The notes: generated by a model not told the origin, from the letters alone. 64,000 nucleotides of DNA from Sinohyriopsis cumingii (GCA_028554795.2 CM068835.1:34628901-34692900); one strand, 5' to 3'. Shown: positions 1 through 12,311, counted from the stretch's first letter. Numbers and translations are program-made.

Positions 1-556
1 ATTTGTGCAATTGTCATTATTGGGGTTTCTTAATTTTGGGGGGTTGTTTTTTCCGGTACATCGGGGAAATTTTGTTTTCGGGGGCTTGATTGGGTGTTTT
101 TGTTGTCCAGTTTGCTCTTTATTTATGTGATCCGTTTCCTCTGTGTGTTGTGTTTGGGGGTTTCGAGTTGCTTGTGGTGTTGCATTATTGTTGTCTACCA
201 TTAGAGGTGTCAGTTGGGGTTTACTTTCCATTTCTTTATGTATTTTTATTTCTGTTGTGTTTATTGTCCTTTTTTTAATTGTTGTTTACGTTGTTATTGT
301 CAACTTCTTTGGGAAAGTTTGCTCTTATTTTTTTCTTTTTTTTTAATACTTTTTTTAATGTCAATTTTGACGATTAGTTTACCAGTGCAAAAACCCGGCA
401 TTGCTTTGGAAGTATCCCGACGGACACTTTTTACTTTAATCCCCGCCCTTTTCTGTAAATCCTCCTGGAAACTTTTCGGGAGGGGGATTTCCTCGTTGAA
501 TTTGGACAGATCTCTGCATATTTCCTAACTATAATCTTTGCTATTGGGGGGTCACC
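1..556. other. T/G-rich stretch with no supported gene
   Basis: The plus strand is strongly T and G rich. The open frames here encode low-complexity F/L/V/Y-rich peptides, which is what base bias alone would produce. The minus strand keeps some basic coding character between about 430 and 556, directly downstream of the stop of the 557-883 frame, so part may be the decayed end of the same protein. Confidence 0.4.
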
Positions 557-883
557 CTAACCACTTGTCGTAAAGCATGAGATTCCCTTTTGGGAGTAAA
601 AACTCCTGTTAGGATAGAGGAGGTAGAACCCCCTTCCTATGTCATAGAAGGTGTCTAAGTTTTTTATGTTTATGCCTCTTGCCGCTAGAGCGGCAAGAAT
701 TGTAATGGTGTTTGGGCTGTCTTCGGCCGGGTTTTCTGACGCGTCGATGGCCTGGGCCCAATGGTCTCTATATGCCTTAAATAGCCTCCCTTGCTCTACT
801 TCTTTCGTTTTGAAGTATTGCTTCAAGAAAGCTTCTCCATTTATGTCTTTTACATATTCAGTAGAGATTTTGGCTTGGCGCAG
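557..883 (-). CDS. Hypothetical protein fragment, possible internal exon or transposon remnant
   Basis: I do not recognise this protein. The frame is open for 109 codons from a TAG at 884-886 to a TAG at 557. It has no ATG; the first start-like codon is a TTG at 826. The peptide is soluble and ordinary in composition (for example HWAQAIDASENPAEDSPNT near the middle), unlike the low-complexity shadows around it. A pyrimidine-rich stretch ending in TAG lies just upstream and could be a 3' splice site, so this may be an exon. The same frame after the stop stays basic (R/K/S rich) to about 430, which suggests either a nonsense mutation or a decayed transposon protein. Confidence 0.3.
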   Translation of the reverse strand: MRQAKISTEYVKDINGEAFLKQYFKTKEVEQGRLFKAYRDHWAQAIDASENPAEDSPNTITILAALAARGINIKNLDTFYDIGRGFYLLYPNRSFYSQKGISCFTTSG

Positions 884-886
884 CTA

Positions 887-1865
887 AGCGCAGGGTAGCT
901 CTTAAATGAACAGTTTTAATGAATCAACGAACAGAAAACCTTATCTACTGTAATTTATGTTTTATGATGATTATTTGTAGCTTAGATGTGCTGCATGCGC
1001 GAATGCTGATAGACAAGATATTATCTTTTGTTGTCGTTCATACGATCCAATTTATATCCATTGTCGTCTTCATGTGAACAGAATCAGTAGACCGCTCACT
1101 GACAAGACGTTCGGTAATGTGAAGATTTGATCTTACGGCGAGGCATTTATATATAGACGAAGTCGTAATATATCGTCTGTGCGCTGGAAGCATTCCGTTT
1201 TTCTCATTGAAAGCACTTCGCACGTGTGGCAAAGGATGAACCGAACTCACTATTTCGAAATATTGTACAATATAAATAAATCATCCTCGGGTATCGTTGT
1301 ACAAAACAAAAACGAAACCCGAGTACATGTATCTAATAAATAAAAGGATTTATACAATTCCGTGACAGTAACATCATATTAAAAATGTAATCGGACGTTA
1401 ACGTATTTAGTGTGGAACAGCATAGTCATTGTTCCTTGAACTGATGTAGTATGGAACAGAATATACACTGTTCCATAAACTCCTGTAGTATTGACCAGCG
1501 TATACATTGTTCACTGAACTCCTTTAGAATAGAAACGCAAAGCATATATATTGCTCCTTGAACCTCTGTAGAATAGAAAAGCATATACATTGTTCTTGAA
1601 ATTTTCATAGCAGAAAACAAGGATTTGCCTATCATAAATCAGATGTTGTAATTTATTATTTTAATGAAATACAATTTCTTCAAAATACTAATAAGGCACA
1701 TATAACGCTTCGCATAAAAATATAGAACAACCTTTTCGTACCGTAATACAAGTACAAAACTAGTATCACAAATCCAAATAACAAAGCTGTAATAAATAAT
1801 TAATTTCGAGTGAGCAAGCAAATATCCTGTACAACAGCGAGAAATGACAATAATAATAATAATAA

Positions 1866-1896
<31 letters not shown>

Positions 1897-3148
1897 AATG
1901 ATAATGTTCTGAAGTCATAGTAATAGGGACTGAAATACGTGCATGCACGAATCCATGCTACACATCAGTGATAAATTAGTATAACTTCTTCTTTGGCATA
2001 TTTTGGAAAATGCAGAACGTTTTGAATGAAAAGAAACTATTATTAGAATTATTGTTAGATCCATAACAAGAAAGGAAATTGTAAAGTGATATTTACAATA
2101 TGAATATTTATTGACAATGTTCATGCATTGTCTAAATAGAGGATATTTACTTGTACTGAATGAAGAACGGATATAATTCATCTCGTAGTGGATATCAGTT
2201 TTTACCCACTTGATGAAATACATTCGTTACTGAGAACAGAACAAGCTAATTTTCTTTTAATTTATGCTCAAACATGGTGGCTAACTAACGTATATGATGT
2301 GATGATTAGTAGATTTATTACGGTAATTGAAGTTGTTCTGCTGTTTTGTGTAGATTCCCACAAAAATATTAATAAGATAATTTGATTTCCTAATATTAGG
2401 ATTTTTTAAAAACCCGAACATTTCAAAAACAAATTGAAGTAAGCAATTTTTTCAGCGTAAGAATATTTAAGAGAGCCTTTACTATGGTCTTGAAGGTACA
2501 TTTGGTTATACCCAAGTCAATCAGTTTTGTGGTAAACAATTGAAAGGTACAAAACGAAATAAAACAGGCTAAATTCGAAGTGTGATTAATTGCACAATTT
2601 ACTTTCTCTTCAGGCAAATAGAAAACTATTTCCACTGAGAAAGATCTACATGTACAAAGGTCTATGTCCCGGAATTATGAACATTTATTGTTTAATATTA
2701 TTTTATTGGTGTGGTCCCTCTCAGGCTCCATCATGGAGAGGACCCCCTAGTGCCGAAATTTGAATGATTTTAGGTGTTTTGTTGTCCCCATAGTATATGT
2801 AGTGCGTGTATATTCAAATTAACTTTGATAGCTTAATTAATTTTGATTAGGGTTTTGTACACTGTCCTACTCTAGTGTTTACATAGCTCCTTTAACCCTG
2901 GCTGGTTTCGGAGCTTTAATTACCTTTGTGATTCTTGCCAGGGATCTATGTTGTCCGCTGTATGCTATATTCGTATGCTATATGTACTGTATGCTACCCG
3001 TTTGGTTTTTTATGGACTGGCTCTGTAATCACATTTAGAGTTGTCTTTATTTATGAGGATTCCTATGTAAGAGAAAAATTAATTCCAGCTAGGGATGTCC
3101 GGTATTAGCATGTGGCGTTGGCATGTGACTCAATTCTTTTGTTCATAC
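887..3148. other. Gene-free stretch with short microsatellite
   Basis: No convincing coding signal on either strand. Loosely repeated text (GAACAG or GAATAGAA, then a 10-20 base spacer, then a variant of ACTGTTCC or ATTGTTC) recurs about four times between 1,410 and 1,600, which looks like a decayed short tandem repeat. A TAA-type microsatellite lies at 1,848-1,905. Confidence 0.5.
1848..1905. repeat. (AAT)n microsatellite
   Basis: About 18 units of a TAA/AAT trinucleotide with a single AAAA interruption. The tyrosine-rich open frame over it is an artefact of the repeat. Confidence 0.9.
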
Positions 3149-4431
3149 GCTTCCGTGACAGAGGCCAATACCTTTATTCCCATGCTTTGAGCCCTTATCT
3201 AATGTTAAAGTGATGTGAGTATAATAGAAGTGGAAAGTAAAAGTGAGAATAAAACAATCAAGAGGAGAAAGAAAACAGAAAATAGTTTTATTGCTGAGTT
3301 CGTGCATGTTGTGCATTTTATACCTCGTTGTTTTAGTAGATTGTATATGATAGGATCGACCTCCATACAAAGTAGGATGTTCCTGTTCCTACATGACAAA
3401 TGGGCACCTTATAAGAACTATACCACCCTGCAGACTGTGTAACAGCCATACAGATTCAAGAAATCATATTATTTTAAGATGTATCCAAACTTCTACAGAC
3501 GTTGTATAGAATCACGAATAAGATTAGAGATAAATAAGGGGGAGTGTAATCTAAACAATTGATATATACAAATGACATCATAGATAAGAAAATAAACTCT
3601 GAAGATAACACACTTTATTAACGAAATTATGAAAACATTTAGAAATGATACGTAGATCTTAAATATAATTTAAATTTTTGTTTTAAATATGATATATAAA
3701 CAGAAACAGACAAGACGCGATAGGTATGAACTCTCCTTTCAGAATTTATCCTAAAGGAGCTTCTCTGCATAGTTTTTGTAACTGTAAGTTTGGAACTATA
3801 TTCTTATATCCAGATTATATAAACAACTATAACTATTATATACTTTTACATATACTTATTCCAAAATAAAAGAAAACAATAAATTCATTTTATATGATAT
3901 ACAAAACAAAATACAAGACACGATGCGAGATGTTTATCCTAAATATGCTGCCCTGCATCGTTTATGCAACTGTAATTTTGATATTCTCTATCAACATAAA
4001 TACAGGATACTAGTAAAATAACATACTAATAAAAACACTGGATACCTCGTAGAAGCTAATACAAGCAATAACATTGATATGTACAAAAAGAACAAAAACA
4101 GTGGGACAGGGACTGGACTTACTGATTAAGGAGCATATGATGGACAATGCCTAGCATGGATCGTTTCGGATCTCCCCAAAGGTAAGGTCAAACTATAGAA
4201 CATTACGAAAACACAAAAAACGGGGATACATATACAATCTACTAAAACAACAAGGTATAAAATGCACAACATACACGCACTCAGCAACAAAATATTTTCA
4301 TTTTTCTTTCTCCTCTTGATTATTTTATTCTCACAGGTTTTACTTTCCTCTTCTATTATATACACATCACTTTCACATTTGACAAGGACACAAAGCATGG
4401 GAATGGAGGTATTGGCCTCTCTCAGGGAAGC
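3149..4431. repeat. Large imperfect inverted repeat with about 200-bp arms (foldback or MITE-like)
   Basis: The left arm (3,149-3,350) is the reverse complement, with scattered mismatches, of the right arm (4,229-4,431). Shared blocks include GAGGCCAATACCT, AATCAAGAGGAGAAAG, GTTGTGCATTTTATACCT and TTAGTAGATTGTATATG. The loop of about 880 bp is AT-rich and holds an imperfect direct duplication (around 3,712-3,810 and 3,912-3,990, sharing GTTTATCCTAAA-like and CTGCAT-like text). No transposase frame is visible, so this is most likely a non-autonomous foldback element or two inverted copies of one repeat. Confidence 0.75.
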
Positions 4432-4439
4432 TACTGAAT

Positions 4440-7400
4440 AACAAGAGCTATTAAGCAAACTAAACCAATCTTGTAAAAAAATTAGTAAAAGTTCGTTATT
4501 TTATTTTACAAAAATCAGCTATTATGTTAAAGAAAAACAACAACGAATATGATATAATGTGTTTACAACGTCTTGTTTATGGGAAGAAAATAAAAAAGAA
4601 TTTAGAAACAGACTATACGCCCGGTATTTTCTTTTGAATCCCTCAGTGATGCAAGTTGACAAATTGGATAGCAGACGATAAAGTGTGGTAGAACTTCCTA
4701 CAAAATTAGAAACATGGATTAAGAAACAGCATCGTTCTAAGGTAAACAATTATATCATTTAAATGCATTTACTTGAATGACTCAAAAGATAAATATTAAA
4801 TAGGTTGGTTTGGTTATAAGTTTAAGAAGGTCACAGATTAGGTCTTCATGTTGACACTTTAGAAATCACATTTTTATACTTATTTAGAATATAAATGTGG
4901 GTTATTTTTGTACACTTTATGAATATTACTGTCCTGAATTAAAGGACAATTGTTCTTTCTTGATGCAAATTGGCTTTTTCAAACCAAAACAACACATGAT
5001 CCAATGTTTGCAGAAAAATAACATATCGTTGTGCAGAATTACCAGAGGCGCTTAATAGGCTGACACGGTTGTACATGTCAGTGTTATAAAGAATGTGGAA
5101 ATCAAACTCAATGGCAACCAACAGTTCTTCTAATTTGCAAAGTTCAACATTTTCTGGAAGGGGACTGCAACTTTTGATGGTGGGACTCCTGTTTTTACCA
5201 AAATCGGAGTCCTGGACTCTTAGTTTTAAAATCCTAGTGAGACCTGTCTGGATTTGTTGTGCATGAGTGTGGCATATGATTTATTTCTACCTTAAATCAT
5301 CTATAAATAAACATCATATTTTTGCTACCATTCTTAGTGTCTTCGCTGTGATGTGACCCCAACCCAGTTCATCTCCTTACAGTTTATCTTCCTAACTTTA
5401 CCAATGAAATATTCAAAACAAGGACAAGAAATATTAAATGATCCTGTTGTTTGCAAGGTGAAGGACCTAAAGACGGAAGGTATTAAATGGATCTTTCACA
5501 ATCAGTTATATCTACATGAATACAACAAACAAGATGAAATATACAAAGCTACAGTGACTTTGAAAGTTAAAAAAGTATGTAAGTGCTAGACAAAAAGGAG
5601 AGAATGAATCATGATATAGATGGAAACCAGCAGAAAAGCATTACATGATGTGACAAAAATGATCCTCTTAACAGGAGATGACTGAGGACGCAGACTAAAT
5701 AAACATCAGTATTAAGGAGTATGAAAACTTTTTAAAAGAAACCATTTTCCACAATGTAATGAAGAAATACTGTGTCATAAAAAATTATTGAGTTACAATG
5801 TGATCATCGTGTGAATTTGTTTTGATCACCAAAAGAGAAAGAAAAAAGAAACTATAAGCAAAAGCATCATAGTTAAGCAACAAAACGTTACATTTGAAAA
5901 CCACGATAAAGCAATTACAATCTAGGCAAGGTCACGCCAAATAAAACGTGAAAAGTGAAAACATTATCATATAAAAACAAAACTATAAAAATTTATTCCA
6001 AGTACATCTAAAAAATGCTGAAAAATAAACAAGTTACAGATTTAAAAGTGGTCAAGGCAATTGTGAATAAAATAAAGCATAATGAAGCTCACATAGAAGT
6101 TGGTACAATCATGATTCTTTCAAATTTAATTCAAAGACAGGATTGCATATAGTGATACAAATGAGATCAATTATGCACTTTTCCTGGACAATACTTTTAC
6201 CATGAACAAATTTATCTGGTCCATTGACACTTAAAACTAATTACCATAAAGTTAACCAAGTTCAGTTTTAGTGGAACATTTTTGGCATCTTTTGGATGAA
6301 CTAAAAACCTGCACAGTACACATTTCAAAGTGTGTTTTTATGTAGAGTTTAAAAAATAAGTTTTCAGATAATTTCTACTTGCTAGTAACTGATTTACTGA
6401 AATAGTTCCATACATACCAGAAGCATAGTTACAAACTATTACAAATACAGCTGAGAAAACAATTAAAGAAGAAATAAAAATCAAACTTGCAAAGAGGATG
6501 TACAAGAAATGAGACTAAAATGGTCTTGCTAAAAATGAATAAATTATGTATAAAATGAAAATAAAATTATGTATAAAAAGAAAATAAAATTGCTAGTATT
6601 TGTGCACAGACAGTGAATATTAAACAAAAAAAATATTATTCTATATACATGAAAATTTTTCAAACCTCCATTTTTAATTAGCAAAGATCCAACCATCTGG
6701 TAGAAGAATGGATTCCAGATCATAAATCCAACAACAAAATTTTGTACTTTCCGTACAGCTAAGTTTAATGCTTTAAACCAGTTAAATCACATTAAATGAG
6801 ACAACATATCCATTAATTACAAGAGATAAATTTTACTATAATGTTTGCTATAAGGAAACTAAATGTTCCACATAAAAAAACTGTGAAGCAGTCTTGATAA
6901 CTATGCTTTAAATTTGACAGAGATGACACTATCAAAAGATACAGATCAGTGTGAAGTGACAGTTTAGCATTCATCAAAATATTTCAGCTTGAAGGGGAAC
7001 ACCTGTTTGTATGATTTCTTATGGGCATTTGATAGAGAAAAGTGTACCAGAGTTAGACAAATCAGTATATAAATTTTATCTGTATTTCCAAATATGAAAA
7101 TGATTAAATGTAAGGTACCTCAAATTGATGGATTCAAATCAAATAGAAATAGCAAAGATACAACATGTTCTGATTTTATCAGCAACAGTTTTACACTTCC
7201 ACCAGTAAATGACTGGAGATATATAAATGAAAGAAAGACACTGGAAGAAGAAACAAATGACCATAGTCTAATCACACTTTCATTTCATCCTTAAGCAATG
7301 CTGCATACCACATTCACTTTTGTCTTAAACAAGTTTTAACATACTTTGCCACTGCAGGTTTATGATGAAAATCATAAAGTTCTTGACCTTACTCCAGTAC

Positions 7401-8720
7401 CTTTATCAATTTCTTTAGTGTCCAGCTTGAAATGTCCACAGCTCTTGTCTCTATATGATTATGTGACAAGAAATCTAGCTCTCAGCCTCAAAAGCCATTA
7501 CTGTTACAAGTGAAACCAGCAACACTTCAACTGTCTCTGTACCTTTTTCTCCATTTGTTTTAGTTTTACTACCACCACAATATTGACAAATCACATAATC
7601 ACTCCCAACACCCAAAATGAACTGTCCTGCATGGCTTTATATGACACCTTTGCCTGATAGGTTGCATGAAAGGCACATAACACATTTATTCACCTTCTTC
7701 TTCATAGCTTGGTACTCCCCATCATTATCCAAGTGCACTTATTTTTAGCAAGACCTGGCAAAGCTGGGAGATATACAAATAGTTGCTAAGCTGTATATCT
7801 GATTTAAGGTACTCTATCTTAATGGTAAAGCATATTTTGTAAGGATATGTGCCCTTCTTGGTCACAATGAAATGTATATTGGCAATATCTCTTTCAATAA
7901 ACACAGAAGAAACTATACATCATAATTAATTTTAATTGGTATGAGTACCTACATTATACTATTATAATTACAAACATTTAATGAACAACCATTTACAACA
8001 GCAATTTATTTTTTGTCAGTTTCAAAAACTTCACCAGAAAATGAGTCAAAAGTATTGGACAATAATTTTGACACAACCCCTATAAATACACATGAGAGTA
8101 ATATGCACAGGTCTCTTCACATCATGGTATTGATGTATTCAAATCATTGTGGTCATCTATTCACACCAGAGTGGTCAATGCTGAAGATAGGGATGAGTAA
8201 CCCCAACTTTACAACTACAAGTTATGGTAATAATTTAAAAGAAAATAGATTTTTTTTGGACTTCATCAATTATTTAGTAAAGTTTTGAAAACAAAAAATG
8301 TAATTACTAGCTCCAGTGGCAGTTAATTACCTATTTATACCTATCTGCAATTACAGCATTACCTAGGTACTCCTATTAGAATTACTTACAATGCATCATT
8401 TCTACTGGCCAAAATAACCGGTGAAATGACAAAGATGGACACATAAACCGTAAACAGAACTGTGGGATGGATTGGTGATGGTGCTCAAATATATTTTTTC
8501 CCACCTGCTGTATTCTGTCTTACCATTATCTTGTTCCCTATTCTCTGTGTGAGCCATTAGTGGTAAGCCCTAAGGCCCATGCCACATTTAAAAAAAGCAC
8601 TTGGGAATTTTAGCTGCATCTTTTTAAACTACATTTTCAAACGTGTACACTGATAAAATTGATATTTTATTGCCATGTTTAGATTTGTAAAATACATGCT
8701 TAAGTTTACACTCCGATTCA
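4440..8720. other. Long gene-poor stretch
   Basis: No frame here is convincing. Weak coding texture exists on the minus strand near 7,360-7,740, where two CxxC-like pairs appear in a broken frame. This may be an old transposase tail, but I cannot name it. The 5,353-5,589 plus-strand frame (78 codons) and the 7,094-7,294 frame have neither recognised motifs nor splice context. Confidence 0.45.
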
Positions 8721-8721
8721 A

Positions 8722-9024
8722 ACCGCTCTGGTGGCTTAGTGGTAAAAGTGTCCACCTAGGATGTGGGTGGTCACAGGTTCAAACCCTGGCTGTGTCATAC
8801 CAAAGACTTATTAGCATGGTACTAAAAGCTACCTCGCTAGGCACTCAGCATTAAGAGGTTAGTTTAAGATTTGTCAGACTGGTGTCACGATCATGTGACT
8901 GGGTGGGGCATCATACTAAATGTCTGTGGCATGATGCCCCAGTGCTAAACATCACTATAAACTGCCACACTGCAGTCATCGAAGTGACATGACTGAAATA
9001 TTGTTAAAGCTACAATAAACAAAC
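8722..9024 (+). mobile_element. tRNA-derived SINE, full-length copy 1
   Basis: The 5' head is tRNA-like: an A-box-like GGCTTAGTGGTAAAAG at about 8,732 and a B-box GGTTCAAACCC at about 8,777, spaced as in a tRNA. A body of about 200 bp follows that includes GGCATCATAC and GACATGACTGAAATATTG, then an A-rich tail running into an (AC)n tract. Four other copies of the same family lie in the window on the minus strand (31,993; 54,415; 55,760; 61,850). The head-body-tail order and the independent copies identify a SINE, not a functional tRNA gene. Confidence 0.85.
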
Positions 9025-9068
9025 AAATCACACACACACAGACTCTGAATCAACATTCTATCAAAAAT

Positions 9069-9776
9069 TTAACTTCTGAATATATCTGCCGAATGCTTTA
9101 TAAGATGTTTTTTCAAATCGCCACTATCACTAAATAGTTTATCACAAACTTCACATTTGAACAATTTTTCTCCAGTATGGATCCTTGTGTGGCTTTTCAG
9201 GTTAGACCTATGTCGAAACAGTTTATCACAAACGTCACATTTGAATGGCTTTTCTCCAGTATGTACACTAAGGTGCTTCTTCAAACCGGCACTCCAACTA
9301 AACAGTTTAGCACAAACATCACATCTGAATGGTTTTTCTCCAGTATGTATCTTCATGTGACTCTTCAAATGAGAATTATTCCGAAATTTGTTACCACAAA
9401 TATCACATTTGAATGGTTTTTCTCCTGTATGTATTCTATAATGCGTCTTTAAATTACCACTCTGAGTAAAACTTGTATCACAAACGTCACATCTAAATGG
9501 TTTTTCTCCTGTATGTATCGTCAAGTGACTCTTCAAGTTACAATTATGTCGAAACGTTTGACCACAAATATCACATCTGAATGGTTTTTCTCCTGTATGT
9601 ATTCTAGAATGCTTCTTTAAATTACCACTCTGAGTAAAACTTTTATCACAAACGTCACATTTGAATGGTTTTTCTCCAGCATGTATCCTTACGTGCCTCT
9701 TCAATTTAAAGCCATGTCGAAACACTGCATAACATTCATCACATTTGTATGATTTATATTTCTTGTGTACTTCCAT
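9069..9776 (-). CDS. C2H2 zinc-finger protein, eight tandem fingers (possible retrocopy or last exon)
   Basis: The 235-residue frame begins at an ATG at 9,776 and ends at 9,069. It encodes eight regularly spaced C2H2 fingers of the form CxxC-x12-HxxxH, joined by canonical TGEKPF linkers (the first linker is AGEKPF, the last TGEKLF). Such arrays bind DNA in the nucleus and usually act as transcription factors. Helix contact positions differ between fingers (SGNLKK, NCNLKS, NSHLKS, SAGLKK, RSNLKS, SGDLKK), which suggests real sequence specificity. No N-terminal effector domain is visible. Upstream on the same strand lie degenerate fingers with stops, so the array was once longer and this is either a truncated gene, a terminal exon or a retrocopy. 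A SINE ends 45 bp beyond its stop. Confidence 0.85.
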   Translation of the reverse strand: MEVHKKYKSYKCDECYAVFRHGFKLKRHVRIHAGEKPFKCDVCDKSFTQSGNLKKHSRIHTGEKPFRCDICGQTFRHNCNLKSHLTIHTGEKPFRCDVCDTSFTQSGNLKTHYRIHTGEKPFKCDICGNKFRNNSHLKSHMKIHTGEKPFRCDVCAKLFSWSAGLKKHLSVHTGEKPFKCDVCDKLFRHRSNLKSHTRIHTGEKLFKCEVCDKLFSDSGDLKKHLIKHSADIFRS

Positions 9777-10045
9777 TTGCCTTTATGAATATAACTGTCG
9801 TGGAACAATTGACCACAAATTTCACAACTCAATTTTTCTTCTCCAGTATGAGTATGTAACCTTCAAGGCTGCACTCACTATAAGCATTTGATCGCAGACT
9901 TCACACTTTAATATTTTTGTCCCCTCCCGTATATTTTTGAGTGTGCTTTTTCAAGTGCGCATACACTATGAAGATCTTATCACGTACCTCACACTTGAAT
10001 AGTTATATTCCAGTATGTATCGTCACGTGTACCTTCGACTTCATG
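9777..10045 (-). pseudogene. Degenerate C2H2 fingers upstream of the intact array
   Basis: Reading the minus strand upstream of 9,776, at least two further finger-like units can be followed (a TGI-stop-LFKCEV segment and a HLKKHTQKYTGGDK segment), broken by stop codons and frame changes. Lost zinc ligands and linkers show decay. They line up with the intact array, so they are most simply its former N-terminal fingers. Confidence 0.6.
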
Positions 10046-10113
10046 TGTGCATCGGCTCGTGTAAAATTAAGAGTGGAGTCTTGGTGTAGTTTTGAGTCTG
10101 GGGTCTGGATAAA

Positions 10114-10229
10114 ACCAACAAGTCGATCTCCAGCTTTTGGGGTGTTTTTATTTTGATGGGTAAGGGTGCCTTTTTTGTGTACATTACTACTACCAAGTTT
10201 TAAAAAAAAGCGGAGATCGACTTGTTGGT
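10114..10229. repeat. Short perfect inverted repeat (18-bp arms)
   Basis: ACCAACAAGTCGATCTCC at 10,114-10,131 is exactly the reverse complement of 10,212-10,229. The spacer is about 80 bp. Similarity continues weakly outwards (GGTCTGGAT against ATCCAG-like text), so the real unit may be slightly longer. It is probably a small foldback element. Confidence 0.75.
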
Positions 10230-10384
10230 CTAGGATCTGAATCCAGTGGAAGCACTCGTGTACATGTTAGCTTATTATTATTATTTATTTATTTATTTAT
10301 TTACCAGAAGAAGAACAACGTAAAAACGAATTAGATACATGTAAATAATTTCGTGAAGATGACAATCTGACATTTTAATCCCAA

Positions 10385-11095
10385 AGACAATTCGACCCGG
10401 ACATTTCGACCCCAAGGACTTTTCAACCTCAAGACATTCCACCTCAAGCTTAATTTAAATTGTGTTACATGTGGGTCATATTATAATGCAACACGGTCAC
10501 TGGCTTTTTTGTGCTATAGACAAGATCATCAAATATAACAAAGACTACTGGGTCAGCCGATCAAGGCATACACACAATATAAACACGTGTCACTGTATGC
10601 ATATTGGGAGAATTTAGACTGGAGCTCAGCATCTTTAAAAAGTAAAATCTGGAATTTAAGACCTCAGTATTGGCGACGTCATCTGTAACTGCAGAAATCA
10701 AGGATTAACCACGTGATTCGTGGGAATGACCATTAGCAATGTACTAATTAATGTTTTAAGATTTTCATGCTCTTTTATGCAAATTTACAGTGTTTGGTAT
10801 ATTTGATTCCTTATCATTCAAATTATCGTGCATGTATTAATTCAATAATGAGGACGTTAATTATAATTAGCTGAAGACATCTTTTTTCGTCGACTTAGCG
10901 GTGTGTCGGTATCCTTGATTGCAGACATCAGTGAATAACCGCGTGATTTTAGTGATAATGGCAATGTGCTAATAATTGTTTTATAAATGCATGAATTGGA
11001 GTCGAATTGTATCATGGCTGGGATGAAATGACTGTGGGTCGAAATGTCTTGGGATTTTTCTATGGGTCGAAATGCTTTGGGGTCACCAAACGTCT
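10385..11095. repeat. Composite foldback repeat with inverted ends and internal duplication
   Basis: The left end (about 10,385-10,445) carries ACATTTCGACCCC-type text that recurs in reverse complement at 11,033-11,095 (GGGTCGAAATGTCTTGGG and GGGTCGAAATGCTTTGGGG). Inside, a block of about 65 bp around 10,700-10,765 (ACCACGTGATT...AATGTACTAATTAATG) is repeated directly around 10,930-10,985 (ACCGCGTGATT...AATGTGCTAATAATTG). There is no coding frame. This looks like a MITE. Confidence 0.6.
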
Positions 11096-11344
11096 TACTC
11101 CCACAACGACGAGAAAAGATGCGGCTGGTAGACCTAATGGTGATAATAATGATGAAGGAGGTGATGGTTGCTTGAGATGATGGAGACAATTATTTTTAGC
11201 GTGATTGCATATAGCATGCAGAGCTCAAATCAATTTCTTACCTGTAATGGTATTGCTATAAGTCTTCTCTAAAAATGCAGTACTTTTTAAAACATGCTTT
11301 AGTAGCTGGTCGAAATTGCACTCGAATGTTCTATGACGAGACAC

Positions 11345-12311
11345 CAGGGTTGCCAGATACTTTTTTCACTTTCCGCACGTGTACCTTTAAAAAGCAGCCC
11401 AAAAACCGCCCAATTAATATATTAAAATCTGAAGAGTAAATAAGAACCAAATACCATAAATTAAGTATCACTACAGACATTTATTCATCTGTAACTTCAA
11501 AGTATTCCTCAGGTAGAACGTCCTCGTCGTGATCAGCAGATTCAGTTGTCGCATAAATATTCGAATTGAAATTACTCAGCATTGCTGTAGATGAGACAAA
11601 TCCGTTGCAACAGATCCCGTTGTGCTTCATATAGCTTCGAATGCGTAACAAAGCTTCCATCATGCCTTGCCCCATCCTGTTTCTTACTTTAGTTTTAATC
11701 AGATTCATTTGAAAGAAAGTTCTTTCGACGGCTGCATTACTGCAAGGCAACGCCAACACACATAAGACGAAATGTCCCAGTTGTAGAAAGTCAAAAACTC
11801 CGCAAGCGTCCGGATAATTTGCTACAGTTGTCCAAAACTGCTCAACTTCGTTATCACTATAGTGTGGCCAAGAGATTAAACTTATTCGCATCCACTGCTG
11901 CTCCAGGTCTCCCAAATTTCCCTTATACAGAGGTAAAAAGGACAACCTTGACAACTGCGGCTTCTGTGCTCCAAGGACGACAGAAGGTGAGAGATCAGCC
12001 ACATATTTTTCAAGCTGCTCAACATTTGCCGGCAATCTCTGACGCAGTTCACTTAGTATTTCCAACAGATAATGACGACAGCGCTCTTTTATTTGGTCTG
12101 CCAAAGAACACTCAGTTTTGGAGTCGTGCAGCAGCAAGTTGAATTCAATGCCAAAGTTGATCGCTGCTAAAGGTAAATGGTTAGACCTGTTCTCTAGATC
12201 AAATGCTATTATTGCTCCCCACGACCGAAATGTGGTTGGAAATAGAAGCGCGCTTCGTTCTTCCGGTTCCAGAATTAAAAAAAAAAAACATTTACGTATG
12301 TGGAATAACAT
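11345..12311 (-). mobile_element. 5'-truncated hAT-family DNA transposon
   Basis: A hAT-like terminal sequence CAGGGTTGCCAGATAC starts at 11,345 and points inwards to the transposase frame that ends at 11,481. The opposite terminus is not visible: the coding similarity fades near 12,311, where sequence of a different gene (ending at 12,368) begins. The copy is therefore truncated at its 5' end and could not move by itself. Confidence 0.7.
11481..12311 (-). CDS. hAT transposase C-terminal part with dimerisation domain
   Basis: The uninterrupted frame of 276 codons matches the C-terminal half of animal hAT transposases. These act in the nucleus to cut and paste DNA. The end (about residues 170-235) is a hATC dimerisation region: LALPCSNAAVERTFFQMN, then IKTKVRNRMGQGMMEALL. 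The N-terminal BED finger and the first catalytic carboxylates are absent. The listed ATG is preceded by a run of T on the coding strand and may not be a native start; the credible protein begins near LEPEERSALLFP. The long intact frame suggests a fairly young insertion. Confidence 0.75.
   Translation of the reverse strand: MLFHIRKCFFFLILEPEERSALLFPTTFRSWGAIIAFDLENRSNHLPLAAINFGIEFNLLLHDSKTECSLADQIKERCRHYLLEILSELRQRLPANVEQLEKYVADLSPSVVLGAQKPQLSRLSFLPLYKGNLGDLEQQWMRISLISWPHYSDNEVEQFWTTVANYPDACGVFDFLQLGHFVLCVLALPCSNAAVERTFFQMNLIKTKVRNRMGQGMMEALLRIRSYMKHNGICCNGFVSSTAMLSNFNSNIYATTESADHDEDVLPEEYFEVTDE

Noticed and set aside
7360-7740. Transposase zinc domain on the minus strand
   Set aside because: Only two loose CxxC pairs in broken frames; family could not be supported.
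8730-8800. tRNA gene
   Set aside because: A and B boxes are present, but the acceptor stem does not close and the same head is fused to a repeated body in other copies; it is a SINE head.
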